A stretch of 64,000 nucleotides of DNA from Rhizobium sp. (GCA_002796995.1 PEKW01000006.1:558627-622626); one strand, 5' to 3'; counted from the stretch's first letter, positions 43,987-53,217 are shown. The notes: generated by a model not told the origin, from the letters alone. Made by a program: numbers and translations.

Positions 43987-44997
43987 ATGTTCACCTACAC
44001 TCTGCGGCGATTGCTGTTTGCAATCCCGACGCTGCTGATTATCAGCTTCATCATCTTCGCCCTGCTGGATCTCGCTCCCAACGATCCCCTCGGCGACCTG
44101 CCCTTGACCATTCCGCCCGAAGTTCGCGAACAGATGCGAGCCGCCCTGGGCCTGGATCAACCCTTCTTCATCCGCTTCCTCAAATGGCTGCAGCAGTTCT
44201 TCATCAACGAACCGCTGAACATTTTCGAACAGCTCACCGGTTTGACCATCGGCACCGGGGAGCGCCTGCGCGTGCTGTCCTGGGCCACCCGCAGCCCGGT
44301 CGTCGACCTCATCGTCCAGCGCCTGCCCCAAACGCTCTGGGTCGTCGGCCTGTCCTATCTGTTCGGCGTCATGCTGGCGATCCCGATCGGGGTGATCTCG
44401 GCCTACAAGCAGTATTCGGTGTTCGACCAGATCGGCACCTTCGTCTCGATGGTCGGCTATTCCGTGCCGACCTTCTTCACCGGCGTGCTGCTGATCGTCG
44501 TCTTCAGCTCGCACCTGCAGTGGTTCCCGTCGATCTACGACACCAATCTCGTCGTCAACGACTGGTCGAGCTTCGTCGCCCAGGTGAGGCAAATGTTCCT
44601 GCCGGTCGTCGTGCTCACCCTCTACAACACCTCGCAGATCAGCCGCTTCGTGCGAGCCTCCATGCTGGACAACCTGCACCAGGACTATGTCCGCACCGCG
44701 CGGGCCAAGGGCGTGAAGGAGAAGGTCGTGCTTCTGGTCCACGTACTGCGCAACAGCCTGATCCCGGTGGTCACGGTCATCGCGCTCGGCGTTCCCACCA
44801 TCTTTTCCGGTGCCATCATCACCGAGCAGATCTTCCGGGTGAACGGGCTTGGCCAATTGCTGATCACCGCTATCCAGGGCGCGGACATCCCGCTGGTGCA
44901 GACGCTCACCTTCATCTTCGCGGTGCTAATCGTCCTCTTCAACCTGATTGCCGACGTCCTCTACGGCATTCTCGACCCGAGGATTCGCTATGACTGA
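43987..44997 (+). CDS. Peptide ABC transporter permease (DppB-like)
   Basis: A 336-residue permease with six helices. The N-terminus, MFTYTLRRLLFAIPTLLIIS, and ALLDLAPNDPLGDLPLTIPP are DppB/OppB features; FTGVLLIVVFSSHLQWFPSI and the EAA loop VRTARAKGVKEKVVLLVHVL follow. LTGLTIGTGERLRVLSWATR between the first helices is an unusually long insertion (about 40 residues), so the protein exceeds typical DppB size slightly. The next permease gene overlaps its stop by 8 nt. Confidence 0.92.
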   Translation: MFTYTLRRLLFAIPTLLIISFIIFALLDLAPNDPLGDLPLTIPPEVREQMRAALGLDQPFFIRFLKWLQQFFINEPLNIFEQLTGLTIGTGERLRVLSWATRSPVVDLIVQRLPQTLWVVGLSYLFGVMLAIPIGVISAYKQYSVFDQIGTFVSMVGYSVPTFFTGVLLIVVFSSHLQWFPSIYDTNLVVNDWSSFVAQVRQMFLPVVVLTLYNTSQISRFVRASMLDNLHQDYVRTARAKGVKEKVVLLVHVLRNSLIPVVTVIALGVPTIFSGAIITEQIFRVNGLGQLLITAIQGADIPLVQTLTFIFAVLIVLFNLIADVLYGILDPRIRYD

Positions 44998-45898
44998 CGC
45001 CATCGCCACCATCGAAAAGCCGAGCGGCTCGTTCGCCGGCGATCTCTGGCGCCAGTTCCGGGCGCATCCGGGCGGCGTCGCGGGCCTTATCGTCTTCGCC
45101 TTCATCGTGGTCGCCGTCTATCTCGGGCCGTTCATCCACACGATCGATCCGAACAAGATCGACATCAAGGCGAAGAACCAGGGCCCGTCCTGGACACATC
45201 CCTTCGGCACTGACAATCTCGGCCACGACATGCTGGCCCAGGTTCTCGCCGGCGGGCAGATCTCGCTCGCCGTCGGCATCACGGCCATGCTTCTGGCCCT
45301 GCTGCTCGGCACGCTGGTCGGCGTCCTGTCCGGCTACTTCAAGCAGATCGACGGCATGCTGATGCGGATCACCGACCTGTTCCTCGCGCTGCCGCTGCTG
45401 CCGCTACTGCTGGTGATCATCATGCTGTTCCGCGACACGCTCAGGGCTGCCTTCGGCCCGGAGACCGGGATCTTCATCCTCATCGTCTTCGTCATCGGCG
45501 TCACCAGCTGGATGCACACGGCCCGCATCGTGCGCGGCGACGTGCTGGCGGTCAAAAGCCACGAATTCGTGCTGGCGGCCAAGGCGAGCGGCATGTGGGA
45601 ATACCGGGTGATCCTCAAGCACATCCTGCCGAACGTCATGAGCTCGATCATGGTCTCGGCGACGCTCGGCATCGCCTCGGCGATCATCACGGAATCGGCG
45701 CTGTCCTTCCTCGGCCTCGGCTTCCCGTCGGACTTCCCGACTTGGGGCCGCCTGCTGTTCGACGGCGCCAACTTCCTGCAGATCAACCCGTCGCGCGTGC
45801 TCTGGCCGGGCCTCGCCATTTCGCTCACGGTTTTGAGCGTCAACTATATCGGCGACGCCATCCGCGATGCGCTCGATCCGAGGATGGTGAAACGCTGA
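44990..45898 (+). CDS. Peptide ABC transporter permease (DppC-like)
   Basis: A 302-residue permease. The N-terminal FAGDLWRQFRAHPGGVAGLI precedes TM1; TDNLGHDMLAQVLAGGQISL is the OppC/DppC motif, MLMRITDLFLALPLLPLLLV the central helix, and VLAAKASGMWEYRVILKHIL the EAA loop. The ATG at 44990 (MTDAIATIEKPSG) overlaps the DppB-like gene; the track's start at 44948 is inside it. A type II repeat follows the stop. Confidence 0.92.
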   Translation: MTDAIATIEKPSGSFAGDLWRQFRAHPGGVAGLIVFAFIVVAVYLGPFIHTIDPNKIDIKAKNQGPSWTHPFGTDNLGHDMLAQVLAGGQISLAVGITAMLLALLLGTLVGVLSGYFKQIDGMLMRITDLFLALPLLPLLLVIIMLFRDTLRAAFGPETGIFILIVFVIGVTSWMHTARIVRGDVLAVKSHEFVLAAKASGMWEYRVILKHILPNVMSSIMVSATLGIASAIITESALSFLGLGFPSDFPTWGRLLFDGANFLQINPSRVLWPGLAISLTVLSVNYIGDAIRDALDPRMVKR

Positions 45899-45903
45899 AC
45901 TCC

Positions 45904-46005
45904 CTTCTCCCCATCGGGGAGAAGGTGGCCCTAAGGGCCGGATGAGGGGGGCGAAGCCAACTGATCTCGTGCGCATGGCCCCCTCATCGCCTCGCATTCG
46001 CTCCC
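45904..46005. repeat. RIME-like repeat, type II, right end truncated
   Basis: The left arm CTTCTCCCCATCGGGGAGAAG is intact and the right half CCTCATCGCCTCGCATTCGC is present, but the terminal arm (CGGCACTTCTCCC...) is missing. The sequence passes directly into the stop codon of the FAD oxidoreductase (46006). Confidence 0.7.
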
Positions 46006-47337
46006 TCAAACCCCGCTGATGATCTCGATCTTCGAGCCGTCGAAGAAACGCGACAGGCGGAAGGCTGTCGGGTCGACGCAAGGAGCGTGTCCGGTGACGA
46101 GGTCCGCCATGAGCCGCCCCGCCCCCGGACCGATGCCGAAACCATGGCCGGAGAAACCGGTGGCGATGAAGAAGCCGGGAACTTCCTCGACCGGCGAGAT
46201 CACCGGCACGGCGTCCGGCGACACGTCGATATAGCCGGCCCAGCGCTGCTCGATCTCCGCCTTGGCGAAGACTGGATACTCCTTCTTGAGCTGCGCCAGG
46301 GCATGGTTGGTCCATTTGTCCGAGGGCTTCGGGTCGAGCACGCGGCAACGTTCGAACGGCGTCTCCTCGTCCATGCGCCAGCGCTGCGCCATGCGGCCCT
46401 CCTCGAGGAAGCGGCCGGAGATGCGGAAGCGCAACGAGCGCCATTCGCTTTTCAGCGCCGGCAGGAACTTCAGCATGAAGCGGAAACTGTCCGGCACGAT
46501 TTCGACGATGTTGTCGTAGCGCGAGGCGATCGTGTAGCCGCCGTCCTGGCGCTTGCGGAAGGCGAAGTCCTTGCCATAGAGCGTGTGTTCCGGCCCGCCC
46601 TCGATAGGCTTGGTGCGGATGACGGTGTTCATCACCTTCAGTTGCGGCAGGTCGATGCCGGCATTGCGGGCAAACAGGCTCGACCAGGCGCCGCCGGCCA
46701 GAACGACCGACGAGCAGGCGATCGACCCGCGCTCGGTGACCACGCCGGAGATCTTCCCGCCCGACGTCTCGATGCCGCGCACCGCACAGTTCGTCAGGAT
46801 ATGCGCGCCCTTGTCGCGGGCGGCCTCGGCGATCGCCGGTGCGGCCTTCTGCGGCTCGGCGCGGCCGTCGGCCGGCGTGAACAGCGCGCTCTTGAAGTCG
46901 TGCTTCATGCCGGGATAGAGCCCGCTGAATTCCGGCCCGTCAATCATCCGCGACTTCATCTGGTAGTCGCTGAGAATGTCCGGCCACTCGGCATTCTTCG
47001 CCGCATATTTGTCGTCGAGCGAGGCAAAGACGATGCCGCACTGCTTGTAGCCGGTGTCGCGGCCGGTGCGGGCGTCGAGCCCCTGCCAGATACGGATCGC
47101 CTCGGCCATCAGCGGGACCTCGCGCGGATCGCGCCAGGAAATGCGCACCCAGCCCCAGTTGCGGCTCGACTGTTCCTCGCCGATGCCGCCCTTTTCGCAG
47201 AGCGCCACCGACACGCCGCGTTCGGCCAGTTCCAGCGCCGTCGACACGCCGATGATGCCGCCGCCGATGACGACGACGTCGACGCGGGCAGGCATGTGCG
47301 CGTCACCTTGAACGGGAACGACCTTGGGACCGGGCAT
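46006..47337 (-). CDS. FAD-dependent oxidoreductase (DAO/DadA family)
   Basis: A 443-residue flavoprotein. The Rossmann FAD motif DVVVIGGGIIGVSTALELAE lies near residues 20-39, the second FAD contact is in GAHILTNCAVRGIETSGGKI, and the C-terminal GYIDVSPDAVPVISPVEEVPG and FSGHGFGIGPGAGRLMADLV are typical of D-amino-acid/sarcosine/glycine oxidase-like enzymes. It likely oxidises an amino or imino acid; the substrate is unknown. I chose the ATG at 47337 (MPGPKVVPVQGDAHM), with CAGGAG upstream, over 47406. The EQSSRNWGWVR segment resembles the GabB/OoxB-like branch seen with opine/polyamine catabolism, but that is only resemblance. Confidence 0.87.
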   Translation of the reverse strand: MPGPKVVPVQGDAHMPARVDVVVIGGGIIGVSTALELAERGVSVALCEKGGIGEEQSSRNWGWVRISWRDPREVPLMAEAIRIWQGLDARTGRDTGYKQCGIVFASLDDKYAAKNAEWPDILSDYQMKSRMIDGPEFSGLYPGMKHDFKSALFTPADGRAEPQKAAPAIAEAARDKGAHILTNCAVRGIETSGGKISGVVTERGSIACSSVVLAGGAWSSLFARNAGIDLPQLKVMNTVIRTKPIEGGPEHTLYGKDFAFRKRQDGGYTIASRYDNIVEIVPDSFRFMLKFLPALKSEWRSLRFRISGRFLEEGRMAQRWRMDEETPFERCRVLDPKPSDKWTNHALAQLKKEYPVFAKAEIEQRWAGYIDVSPDAVPVISPVEEVPGFFIATGFSGHGFGIGPGAGRLMADLVTGHAPCVDPTAFRLSRFFDGSKIEIISGV

Positions 47338-47497
47338 AGGGATGAACTCCTGAAAGACGATTGGGTCCGGCAGGAGGGGAAGGACGTCGGTTGGCTGCCG
47401 GTGCAATGCCGAGCTATAGCACCGGCAAATCGCTTCGTCACGCCGGCAGGCTGACGCAGCGCGTTCGAAAAACGACAGTTCTGGTCGGTCCCGTCCG

Positions 47498-47848
47498 TCA
47501 GTGGTACTTGGCCTTCTCGACGGTCAGGATATGCTCCGCATCGAGGGCAGCGATCGGCAAGTCGGGATTGGCCGGTATTTCACCGGACAGCTGAAGCGCC
47601 AGATAGCGGCCACAGCAGACGCGCAGGAACGAGGTGAAATTGCCGAGATCGTGCCCGGCGTCGATCGATTCATGATAGAGCTTGGCGATCAGCTGGATCA
47701 CGGTCATGCCGTCGCGACGGCCGACCTCCTCCAGCGTCATCCAGAAGAAGTTCTCCAGCCGTACGCTGGTCACCATGCCGTCGATCCGGAGCGACTTCGT
47801 CTGGCTTTCCCAGAGACCCGGATCGGCCTGGATGAAGAGTTTGCACAT
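47498..47848 (-). CDS. Ribbon-helix-helix (RHH_4) domain protein
   Basis: A 116-residue cytoplasmic protein. The fold core is TKSLRIDGMVTSVRLENFFW (strand) followed by MTLEEVGRRDGMTVIQLIAK (helix-turn-helix part of a ribbon-helix-helix), typical of the RHH_4 group common in rhizobia and often mislabelled aryl-sulfate sulfotransferase. The length and Cys pair (RVCCGRYLA) fit. Probably a small DNA-binding regulator; its targets are unknown. Neighbours are an oxidoreductase gene and a DJ-1 gene on the same strand, but the gaps of 96-160 bp suggest separate promoters. Confidence 0.8.
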   Translation of the reverse strand: MCKLFIQADPGLWESQTKSLRIDGMVTSVRLENFFWMTLEEVGRRDGMTVIQLIAKLYHESIDAGHDLGNFTSFLRVCCGRYLALQLSGEIPANPDLPIAALDAEHILTVEKAKYH

Positions 47849-47944
47849 GGTTTCCTCCCGAATGTGCGGCCTCGACGTGGATCAGACCCTATCGCGGAAC
47901 GGCGGAGCTCGCAAAGCCCCGCCGCCTCGGCAAAAGGTCGTGGA

Positions 47945-48511
47945 TCAGGCGGAAAGCACCGCCATGAACTGCTTCAGCCATGCCGGATGGGCCGGCCATG
48001 CCGGCGCGGTCACCAGCTTTCCGTCGGTCACGGCCGCGTCGATGGCGATGTCGGCATAGGTGCCGCCGGCGAGTTCCACTTCGGGACGGCAGGCCGGATA
48101 GGCCGAGCAGGTACGGCCCTCGAGCACGCGGGCGGCGGCGAGGATCTGCGCGCCATGGCAGACGGCGGCAACCGGCTTGTCGGCGTCGAAGAAGTGCTTC
48201 ACGGCGGCGATTACCTCCGGATTGAGGCGCAGATATTCCGGCGCCCGGCCGCCCGGAATGACCAGCGCGTCATAGTCCGATGCCTTGATGTCGGCGAAGG
48301 TGGCGTTGAGCGCGAAATTATGGCCGCGCTTTTCCGTATAGGTCTGATCGCCTTCGAAATCGTGGATCGAGGTGGCGATCGTCTGACCCGCCTTCTTGCC
48401 GGGGCAAACGGCGTCGACGGTGTAGCCACAGGCCAGCAGCGTCTGGAACGGCACCATGGTTTCGTAGTCTTCGGCGAAATCGCCGGTAATCATCAGGATC
48501 TTCTTCGACAT
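47945..48511 (-). CDS. DJ-1/PfpI-family protein
   Basis: A 188-residue single-domain protein of the DJ-1/ThiJ/PfpI superfamily, whose members include deglycases, chaperones and amidotransferase-like hydrolases. The nucleophile elbow is [18 protein letters not shown] (Cys near residue 117); the upstream acidic residue is in [19 protein letters not shown], and [20 protein letters not shown] is the family loop. The His of the triad lies in the [19 protein letters not shown] region by position, but is not clear. GGGAGGA precedes the ATG. A palindrome 60-85 bp upstream may be a regulator site. Confidence 0.88.
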   Translation of the reverse strand: MSKKILMITGDFAEDYETMVPFQTLLACGYTVDAVCPGKKAGQTIATSIHDFEGDQTYTEKRGHNFALNATFADIKASDYDALVIPGGRAPEYLRLNPEVIAAVKHFFDADKPVAAVCHGAQILAAARVLEGRTCSAYPACRPEVELAGGTYADIAIDAAVTDGKLVTAPAWPAHPAWLKQFMAVLSA

Positions 48512-48570
48512 GTCATCCTCCCGTTCTGGAATGTCGGGCGGACGCTAGCAAATCGCCTGCGGCGGCGGGT

Positions 48571-48595
48571 ATTATCGCCATACTACAGCGATAAT
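48571..48595. promoter_or_regulatory. Palindromic operator upstream of the DJ-1 gene
   Basis: ATTATCGC, 9-bp spacer, GCGATAAT: 8-bp perfect arms, 60 bp from the DJ-1/PfpI start codon. It fits a LysR- or AraC-type binding site; no such regulator lies adjacent in the window. Confidence 0.45.
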
Positions 48596-48754
48596 TTTCA
48601 GAAGCCAGGAAGTGACCTCTCTTGCGGCCTGATGCCCCTCCGGCGCCATCCTCCTTCCATGGCTTGATTCCGATCACGGACGAGGCCAATCTCCGCGCAT
48701 ATTTTCAAGGCCATAGGTGGTTCCCATCGAACCAAAGCGCATACGAGGAGCGGC

Positions 48755-49750
48755 ATGACGTCCCAACTCAATCTTCTGACCGATGTCGAGGGCGTTGCCG
48801 TCGGCCATGCGACGGACCTGAAGCTCGGCTCCGGTGTGACCGTGATCGTCTTCGACCGGCCGGCCACCGCCTCCGGCAGCGTGCTCGGCGGCGCGCCGGG
48901 TGGGCGGGAGACGGCCCTGCTCGATCCGGGAATGACGGTGGAAGCGGTCGACGCCTTCGTGCTGTCGGGCGGATCGGCCTTCGGCCTCGATGCCGCCGGC
49001 GGCGTGCAGGCAGGGCTTCGCGCCATCGGACGGGGCTTTCCGGTCGGCGATGTCAAGGTGCCGATCGTGCCGCAGGCGATCCTGATGGACCTGCTCAACG
49101 GCGGGAACAAGGACTGGGGCCTGCATTCGCCGTATCGCGACATGGGCTATGATGCCTTCATGGCGGCGAAACACGGGCCATTCGAACTCGGAAGCGTCGG
49201 TGCCGGCACCGGTGCGACGACGGCCACCTTTAAGGGAGGCCTGGGCTCCACCAGCGCCATGACCAGCGGCGGCCATACCATCGCCGCCATCGCCGCAGTC
49301 AATGCCATGGGCTCGGCGACGATCGGCGACGGCCCGTTCTTCTGGGCAGCCCCCTTCGAACTGGACGACGAATTCGGCGGCATCGGCCTTCCGGCCAATT
49401 TCTCCTCGCCCGACACCATCCTGCGGGCCAAGGGCATCAACCTCACCGCCACCACGATCGGCGCGGTCGTGACCGACGCGGCGCTGACCAAGGCGCAGAC
49501 CCACCGCCTGTCGATCATGGCTCATGACGGCCTTGCCCGCGCCGTGCTGCCCGCCCATCTTCCGGCCGACGGCGACACGATCTTCTCCGCCGCGACCAAT
49601 CGCCGGCCACTGACCAGTTCCGCCGATTTCATGGAGCTCTGCCACCTCGCCACCCTCGTCATGGCCCGCGCCATCGCCCGCGGCGTCTTCGAGGCGACCT
49701 CCCTGCCCGTGGACGGCGCGCAAGCCTCCTGGCGCGACCGTTACGGCTGA
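48755..49750 (+). CDS. P1-family peptidase (S58, DmpA/BapA-type)
   Basis: A 331-residue self-processing aminopeptidase of the N-terminal-nucleophile type. The family features are DVEGVAVGHATDLKLGSGVT at the N-terminus, APGGRETALLDPGMTVEAVD, VLSGGSAFGLDAAGGVQAGL, and the autoprocessing site in FKGGLGSTSAMTSGGHTIAA, where the Ser after GLG would become the catalytic nucleophile. DmpA/BapA relatives cleave beta-alanyl or D-amino-acid amides from small peptides. GAGGAG precedes the ATG. No operon partner; the phaC operon starts 238 bp later with its own promoter. Confidence 0.88.
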   Translation: MTSQLNLLTDVEGVAVGHATDLKLGSGVTVIVFDRPATASGSVLGGAPGGRETALLDPGMTVEAVDAFVLSGGSAFGLDAAGGVQAGLRAIGRGFPVGDVKVPIVPQAILMDLLNGGNKDWGLHSPYRDMGYDAFMAAKHGPFELGSVGAGTGATTATFKGGLGSTSAMTSGGHTIAAIAAVNAMGSATIGDGPFFWAAPFELDDEFGGIGLPANFSSPDTILRAKGINLTATTIGAVVTDAALTKAQTHRLSIMAHDGLARAVLPAHLPADGDTIFSAATNRRPLTSSADFMELCHLATLVMARAIARGVFEATSLPVDGAQASWRDRYG

Positions 49751-49840
49751 AACGACGCTTCGCCCTTGCGCTTTGTCAAATGGCATCGCGGCCGAGGGGC
49801 GGACGCGCAAGAGGGCGTTAAGCGTGCGACGTTGCTTCGA

Positions 49841-49868
49841 TTGAATCACGACTGCAAAGGCTTATATT
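49841..49868 (+). promoter_or_regulatory. Sigma-70-type promoter of the phaC operon
   Basis: TTGAAT (49841-49846), a 16-bp spacer and TATATT (49863-49868). The leader would be about 115 nt. I looked for a Pho box in the 238-bp region and found only partial matches (CCGTCATGCT near 49927 is downstream of the promoter). Confidence 0.5.
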
Positions 49869-49988
49869 GCATTGCAGCAACGACGATCGTGCAGGCCGCC
49901 GGAATGCGGCGGCAGGTTCGTCTGCCCGTCATGCTGCTGCGCTATCCGTGGGCGCAAATGACACGCCGAAGCGTGCTGGAGAGATCGC

Positions 49989-51803
49989 ATGTCTACATCG
50001 AGTATGGTCCGGGCCGGTGACCCGTCGCGCGCCAACATGGATACGGCCCTCGACGTCATGGGGTTCGACGATGGGTCCCAGGCCGCCGGCTTCGAGGCCC
50101 TGACGCGCATGAACGAGGCGTTGATCGCGCCCCTGACCGGCGGCCTCTCCCCCGCCGCCCTGTCGCTTGCGATCTACGACTGGGCGGTGCACCTGGCCAT
50201 GGCGCCGGGCAAGCGACTGGAACTGGCGCAGAAGGCGGTGCGCAAGAGCAACCGCCTTGCCGCCCACATGGCGGCAGCGGCCGTCGATCCGCAGACGCCC
50301 CCGTGCATCGAGCCCCTGCCGGGCGACGACCGTTTCAAGGGCGAGGAATGGCAGCATTTTCCCTTTAACGTGATGGAACAGTGCTTCCTGCTGAACCAGC
50401 AATGGTGGCACAATGTCACCAATGACGTCCCCGGCGTCGCGCCGCATCATGAGGACGTGATCTCCTTTGCCACGCGCCAGATCCTCGACATGTTCTCGCC
50501 GTCGAATTCGCCGCTGACCAATCCGGTGGTGCAGAAGCGCGCGCTGGAAACCGGCGGCATGAACTTTCTCGAGGGTATCCGCAACTTCATCGAGGACACC
50601 AACCGCCAGCTGACCCTGCAGCCGGTCTCCGGCACTGAGGCTTTCCAGCCCGGCGAGACCGTTGCGGTCACTCCGGGCCGGGTCGTCTATCGCAACCGCC
50701 TGATCGAGCTGATCCAGTATGCGCCCGCGACCGAGACGGTCCATGCCGAACCGATCCTGATCGTCCCGGCCTGGATCATGAAATATTACATCCTCGATCT
50801 CTCGCCGGAGAATTCGCTGATCCGCTACCTGGTCTCCCAAGGGCACACGGTCTTTTGCATATCCTGGCACAATCCGACCGCCGCCGACCGGGATCTCAGC
50901 CTCGACGACTATCGCCGGCTCGGTGTCATGGCCGCGCTCGATGCGATCAACGCCATCGTGCCGGAGCGCAAGGTCCATGCGACCGGTTATTGCCTCGGCG
51001 GAACGCTGCTTTCGATCGCGGCGGCGGCCATGGCGCGGGCAAACGACGAGCGGCTGGCCTCGGTCACGCTGTTTGCCGCCCAGACGGATTTCAGCGAACC
51101 CGGCGAACTCGCCCTGTTCATCGACCACAGCCAGCTGCATTTCCTCGAAAGCGTGATGTGGAACCGCGGCTTCCTCTCCGCCGACCAGATGGCCGGCGCT
51201 TTTCAGCTCCTGCGCTCCAACGACCTCGTCTGGTCGCGCATCGTGCACGACTATCTCATGGGCGAGCGCACGCCGCTCAACGACCTGATGGCCTGGAATG
51301 CCGACACCACCCGCATGCCGTTTCGCATGCACTCGGAATATCTCCAGCGCCTCTATCTCGACAACGAACTCGCCTCTGGCCGCTTCATGGTCGACGAGCG
51401 CCCGGCCGCGCTCCAGAACATCCGCGTTCCGCTCTTTGCGGTCGGCACCGAGCGCGACCATGTGGCGCCTTGGAAATCGGTCTACAAGATCCATTACCTG
51501 ACCGACACAGACGTGACCTTCGTGCTGACCAGCGGTGGCCACAATGCCGGCATCGTCAGCGAGCCGGGCCATCCGCACCGTCATTTCCGCACGACGACGA
51601 AGAAGGCCGTCGACCCTTGCGTCAGCGCCGAAGAATGGATGGCCGAATGCCCGCCGCAGGAGGGGTCCTGGTGGCCGGCCTGGTCGGACTGGCTTGCATC
51701 CCATTCCTCACCGGTTATGGTTGCTCCGCCGCCGATGGGATCGAGCGAAAACGGCTACGTCGCCAAGAAAGCGGCCCCCGGCACCTACGTCCATCAGAGA
51801 TAG
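49989..51803 (+). CDS. phaC: Poly-3-hydroxyalkanoate synthase, class I
   Basis: Polymerises (R)-3-hydroxyacyl-CoA to PHA granules. The 604-residue protein has the lipase-like box GYCLGG with catalytic Cys near residue 335, the Asp in ERDHVAPWKSVYKIHYL, and the His in SGGHNAGIVSEPGHPHRHF. The N-terminal PhaC_N region spans FNVMEQCFLLNQQWWHNVTN, and VPAWIMKYYILDLSPENSLI is conserved. CTGGAGAG precedes the ATG. The next two genes encode a MaoC-phosphotransacetylase fusion and acetate kinase, matching the orfA-pta-ackA operon of S. meliloti, where this PhaC-like ORF is induced by phosphate limitation. Confidence 0.92.
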   Translation: MSTSSMVRAGDPSRANMDTALDVMGFDDGSQAAGFEALTRMNEALIAPLTGGLSPAALSLAIYDWAVHLAMAPGKRLELAQKAVRKSNRLAAHMAAAAVDPQTPPCIEPLPGDDRFKGEEWQHFPFNVMEQCFLLNQQWWHNVTNDVPGVAPHHEDVISFATRQILDMFSPSNSPLTNPVVQKRALETGGMNFLEGIRNFIEDTNRQLTLQPVSGTEAFQPGETVAVTPGRVVYRNRLIELIQYAPATETVHAEPILIVPAWIMKYYILDLSPENSLIRYLVSQGHTVFCISWHNPTAADRDLSLDDYRRLGVMAALDAINAIVPERKVHATGYCLGGTLLSIAAAAMARANDERLASVTLFAAQTDFSEPGELALFIDHSQLHFLESVMWNRGFLSADQMAGAFQLLRSNDLVWSRIVHDYLMGERTPLNDLMAWNADTTRMPFRMHSEYLQRLYLDNELASGRFMVDERPAALQNIRVPLFAVGTERDHVAPWKSVYKIHYLTDTDVTFVLTSGGHNAGIVSEPGHPHRHFRTTTKKAVDPCVSAEEWMAECPPQEGSWWPAWSDWLASHSSPVMVAPPPMGSSENGYVAKKAAPGTYVHQR

Positions 51804-51810
51804 AATAGCA

Positions 51811-53217
51811 ATGAACCAGTCCCTGCTTACGAACCGCACCTTCGACGAATTGAAGGTCGGTGACAGCGCGACCCTCATGCGCAGTGTGGGGCGCGAAGAC
51901 ATCGACCTCTTCGCCCGAGCCTCCGGCGATTTCAATCCGGCCCATGTGGATCCGGTGTTCGCCGAAAAGGAGTTCTTCGGCCAGATCATCGCCCACGGCA
52001 TGTGGACCGCCGCAATGGTCTCGGCCGTGCTCGGCACCAAGTTGCCCGGCCCCGGCACGATCTATCTCGGCCAGGAGCTGCGCTTCCAGAAGCCGGTTTT
52101 CCCCGGCGACACGATCACCGCGATCGTCACGGTGACGGAGAAGCGTGCCGACAAGCGCATCGTCGTGTTCGATACGCGCTGCACCAACCAGAATGGCGAG
52201 GACGTGCTGAGCGGCCAGGCGACCGTGATCGCCCCGTTCGAACGGGTGGAATGGCCGCAGCTTGCCTTTCCCGCCACCGTGGCGCAGCACCATGACCGCT
52301 TCGAGGACATCATTGCCGAGGCACGCGCCCTGCCGCTCATCAGAACCGCCCTCGTTCATCCCTGCTCGCCCGAGGCGATCCAGGCGGCCATCGAGATCCG
52401 CGACGAGAACCTGCTCGATCCGATCCTGATCGGGCCGGAGGCGAAGATCCGCGCCGCCGCGGCAGAAGCCGGGATCTCGCTCGACGGCTTCGAGATCATC
52501 TCGGTCGAGCATAGCCATGCGGCGGCCGAAAAGGCGGTCGAACTGGCGGTCGCCGGCAAGGTCGCCACCCTGATGAAGGGAAGCCTGCACACCGACGAAC
52601 TGCTCGGCGCCGTCGTCGCCCCGGGATCCGGTCTCAAGACCGCGCGGCGCATCAGCCATGTCTATGCCATGGACGTGCCTGCCTATGAAAAACTGCTGGT
52701 GGTCACCGATGCGGCGATCAACATTGCGCCCACGCTCGACCACAAGCGCGACATCTGCCAGAACGCCATCGACCTGCTGCGCCTGTTGGGCAACCCCGAT
52801 CCCAAGGTCGCAGTGCTCGCCGCCGTCGAGACGGTCAACGACAAGATGCAGGCGACGCTCGATGCGGCCGCCCTCACCGTCATGGCGTCGCGCGGCCAGA
52901 TCACCGGCGGCAGCGTCGACGGACCGCTGGCCTTCGACAATGCCATCAGCTTCGAAGCCGCGCGCACCAAGGGCATCGTTTCGCCGGTCGCCGGCCAGGC
53001 CGACATCCTGCTCGTGCCCGATCTCGAAGCCGGCAACATGCTGGCCAAGCAACTGCTTTACTTCGCCGGCGCCGATGCCGCCGGCCTGGTGCTCGGCGCC
53101 CGCGTGCCGATCATCCTCACCAGCCGCTCCGACAGCCTCAAGGTGCGCATCGCCTCGGCCGCGCTTGCCAAGCTCGTCGCCGCCAAGCGCGGCGCGCAGG
53201 GGCTGCCGGCCCAATGA
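51811..53217 (+). CDS. pta: MaoC-domain/phosphate acetyltransferase fusion
   Basis: A 468-residue bifunctional protein. The N-terminal 145 residues form a MaoC/(R)-specific enoyl-CoA hydratase hot-dog domain (DLFARASGDFNPAHVDPVFA, GMWTAAMVSAVLG), and residues 150-468 a Pta_PTB phosphotransacetylase domain (LVHPCSPEAIQAAIEIRDEN, MKGSLHTDELLGAVVAPGSG, VTDAAINIAPTLDHKRDICQ). The second domain converts acetyl-CoA and phosphate to acetyl-phosphate; the first could supply (R)-3-hydroxyacyl-CoA to PhaC. I chose the ATG at 51811, seven bases after the phaC stop. The ackA ATG overlaps its stop by 4 nt. Confidence 0.9.
   Translation: MNQSLLTNRTFDELKVGDSATLMRSVGREDIDLFARASGDFNPAHVDPVFAEKEFFGQIIAHGMWTAAMVSAVLGTKLPGPGTIYLGQELRFQKPVFPGDTITAIVTVTEKRADKRIVVFDTRCTNQNGEDVLSGQATVIAPFERVEWPQLAFPATVAQHHDRFEDIIAEARALPLIRTALVHPCSPEAIQAAIEIRDENLLDPILIGPEAKIRAAAAEAGISLDGFEIISVEHSHAAAEKAVELAVAGKVATLMKGSLHTDELLGAVVAPGSGLKTARRISHVYAMDVPAYEKLLVVTDAAINIAPTLDHKRDICQNAIDLLRLLGNPDPKVAVLAAVETVNDKMQATLDAAALTVMASRGQITGGSVDGPLAFDNAISFEAARTKGIVSPVAGQADILLVPDLEAGNMLAKQLLYFAGADAAGLVLGARVPIILTSRSDSLKVRIASAALAKLVAAKRGAQGLPAQ

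Noticed and set aside
22243-46005. CRISPR array formed by the recurring palindromes
   Set aside because: Copies are thousands of bases apart, in both orientations, with no regular spacers and no cas genes; they are RIME-like intergenic repeats.
49751-49988. Pho box for the phaC operon
   Set aside because: The best candidates (CCGTCATGCTGCTGCGCT near 49927, TTGTCAAATGGCATCGC near 49782) match only one half-site and are badly placed.
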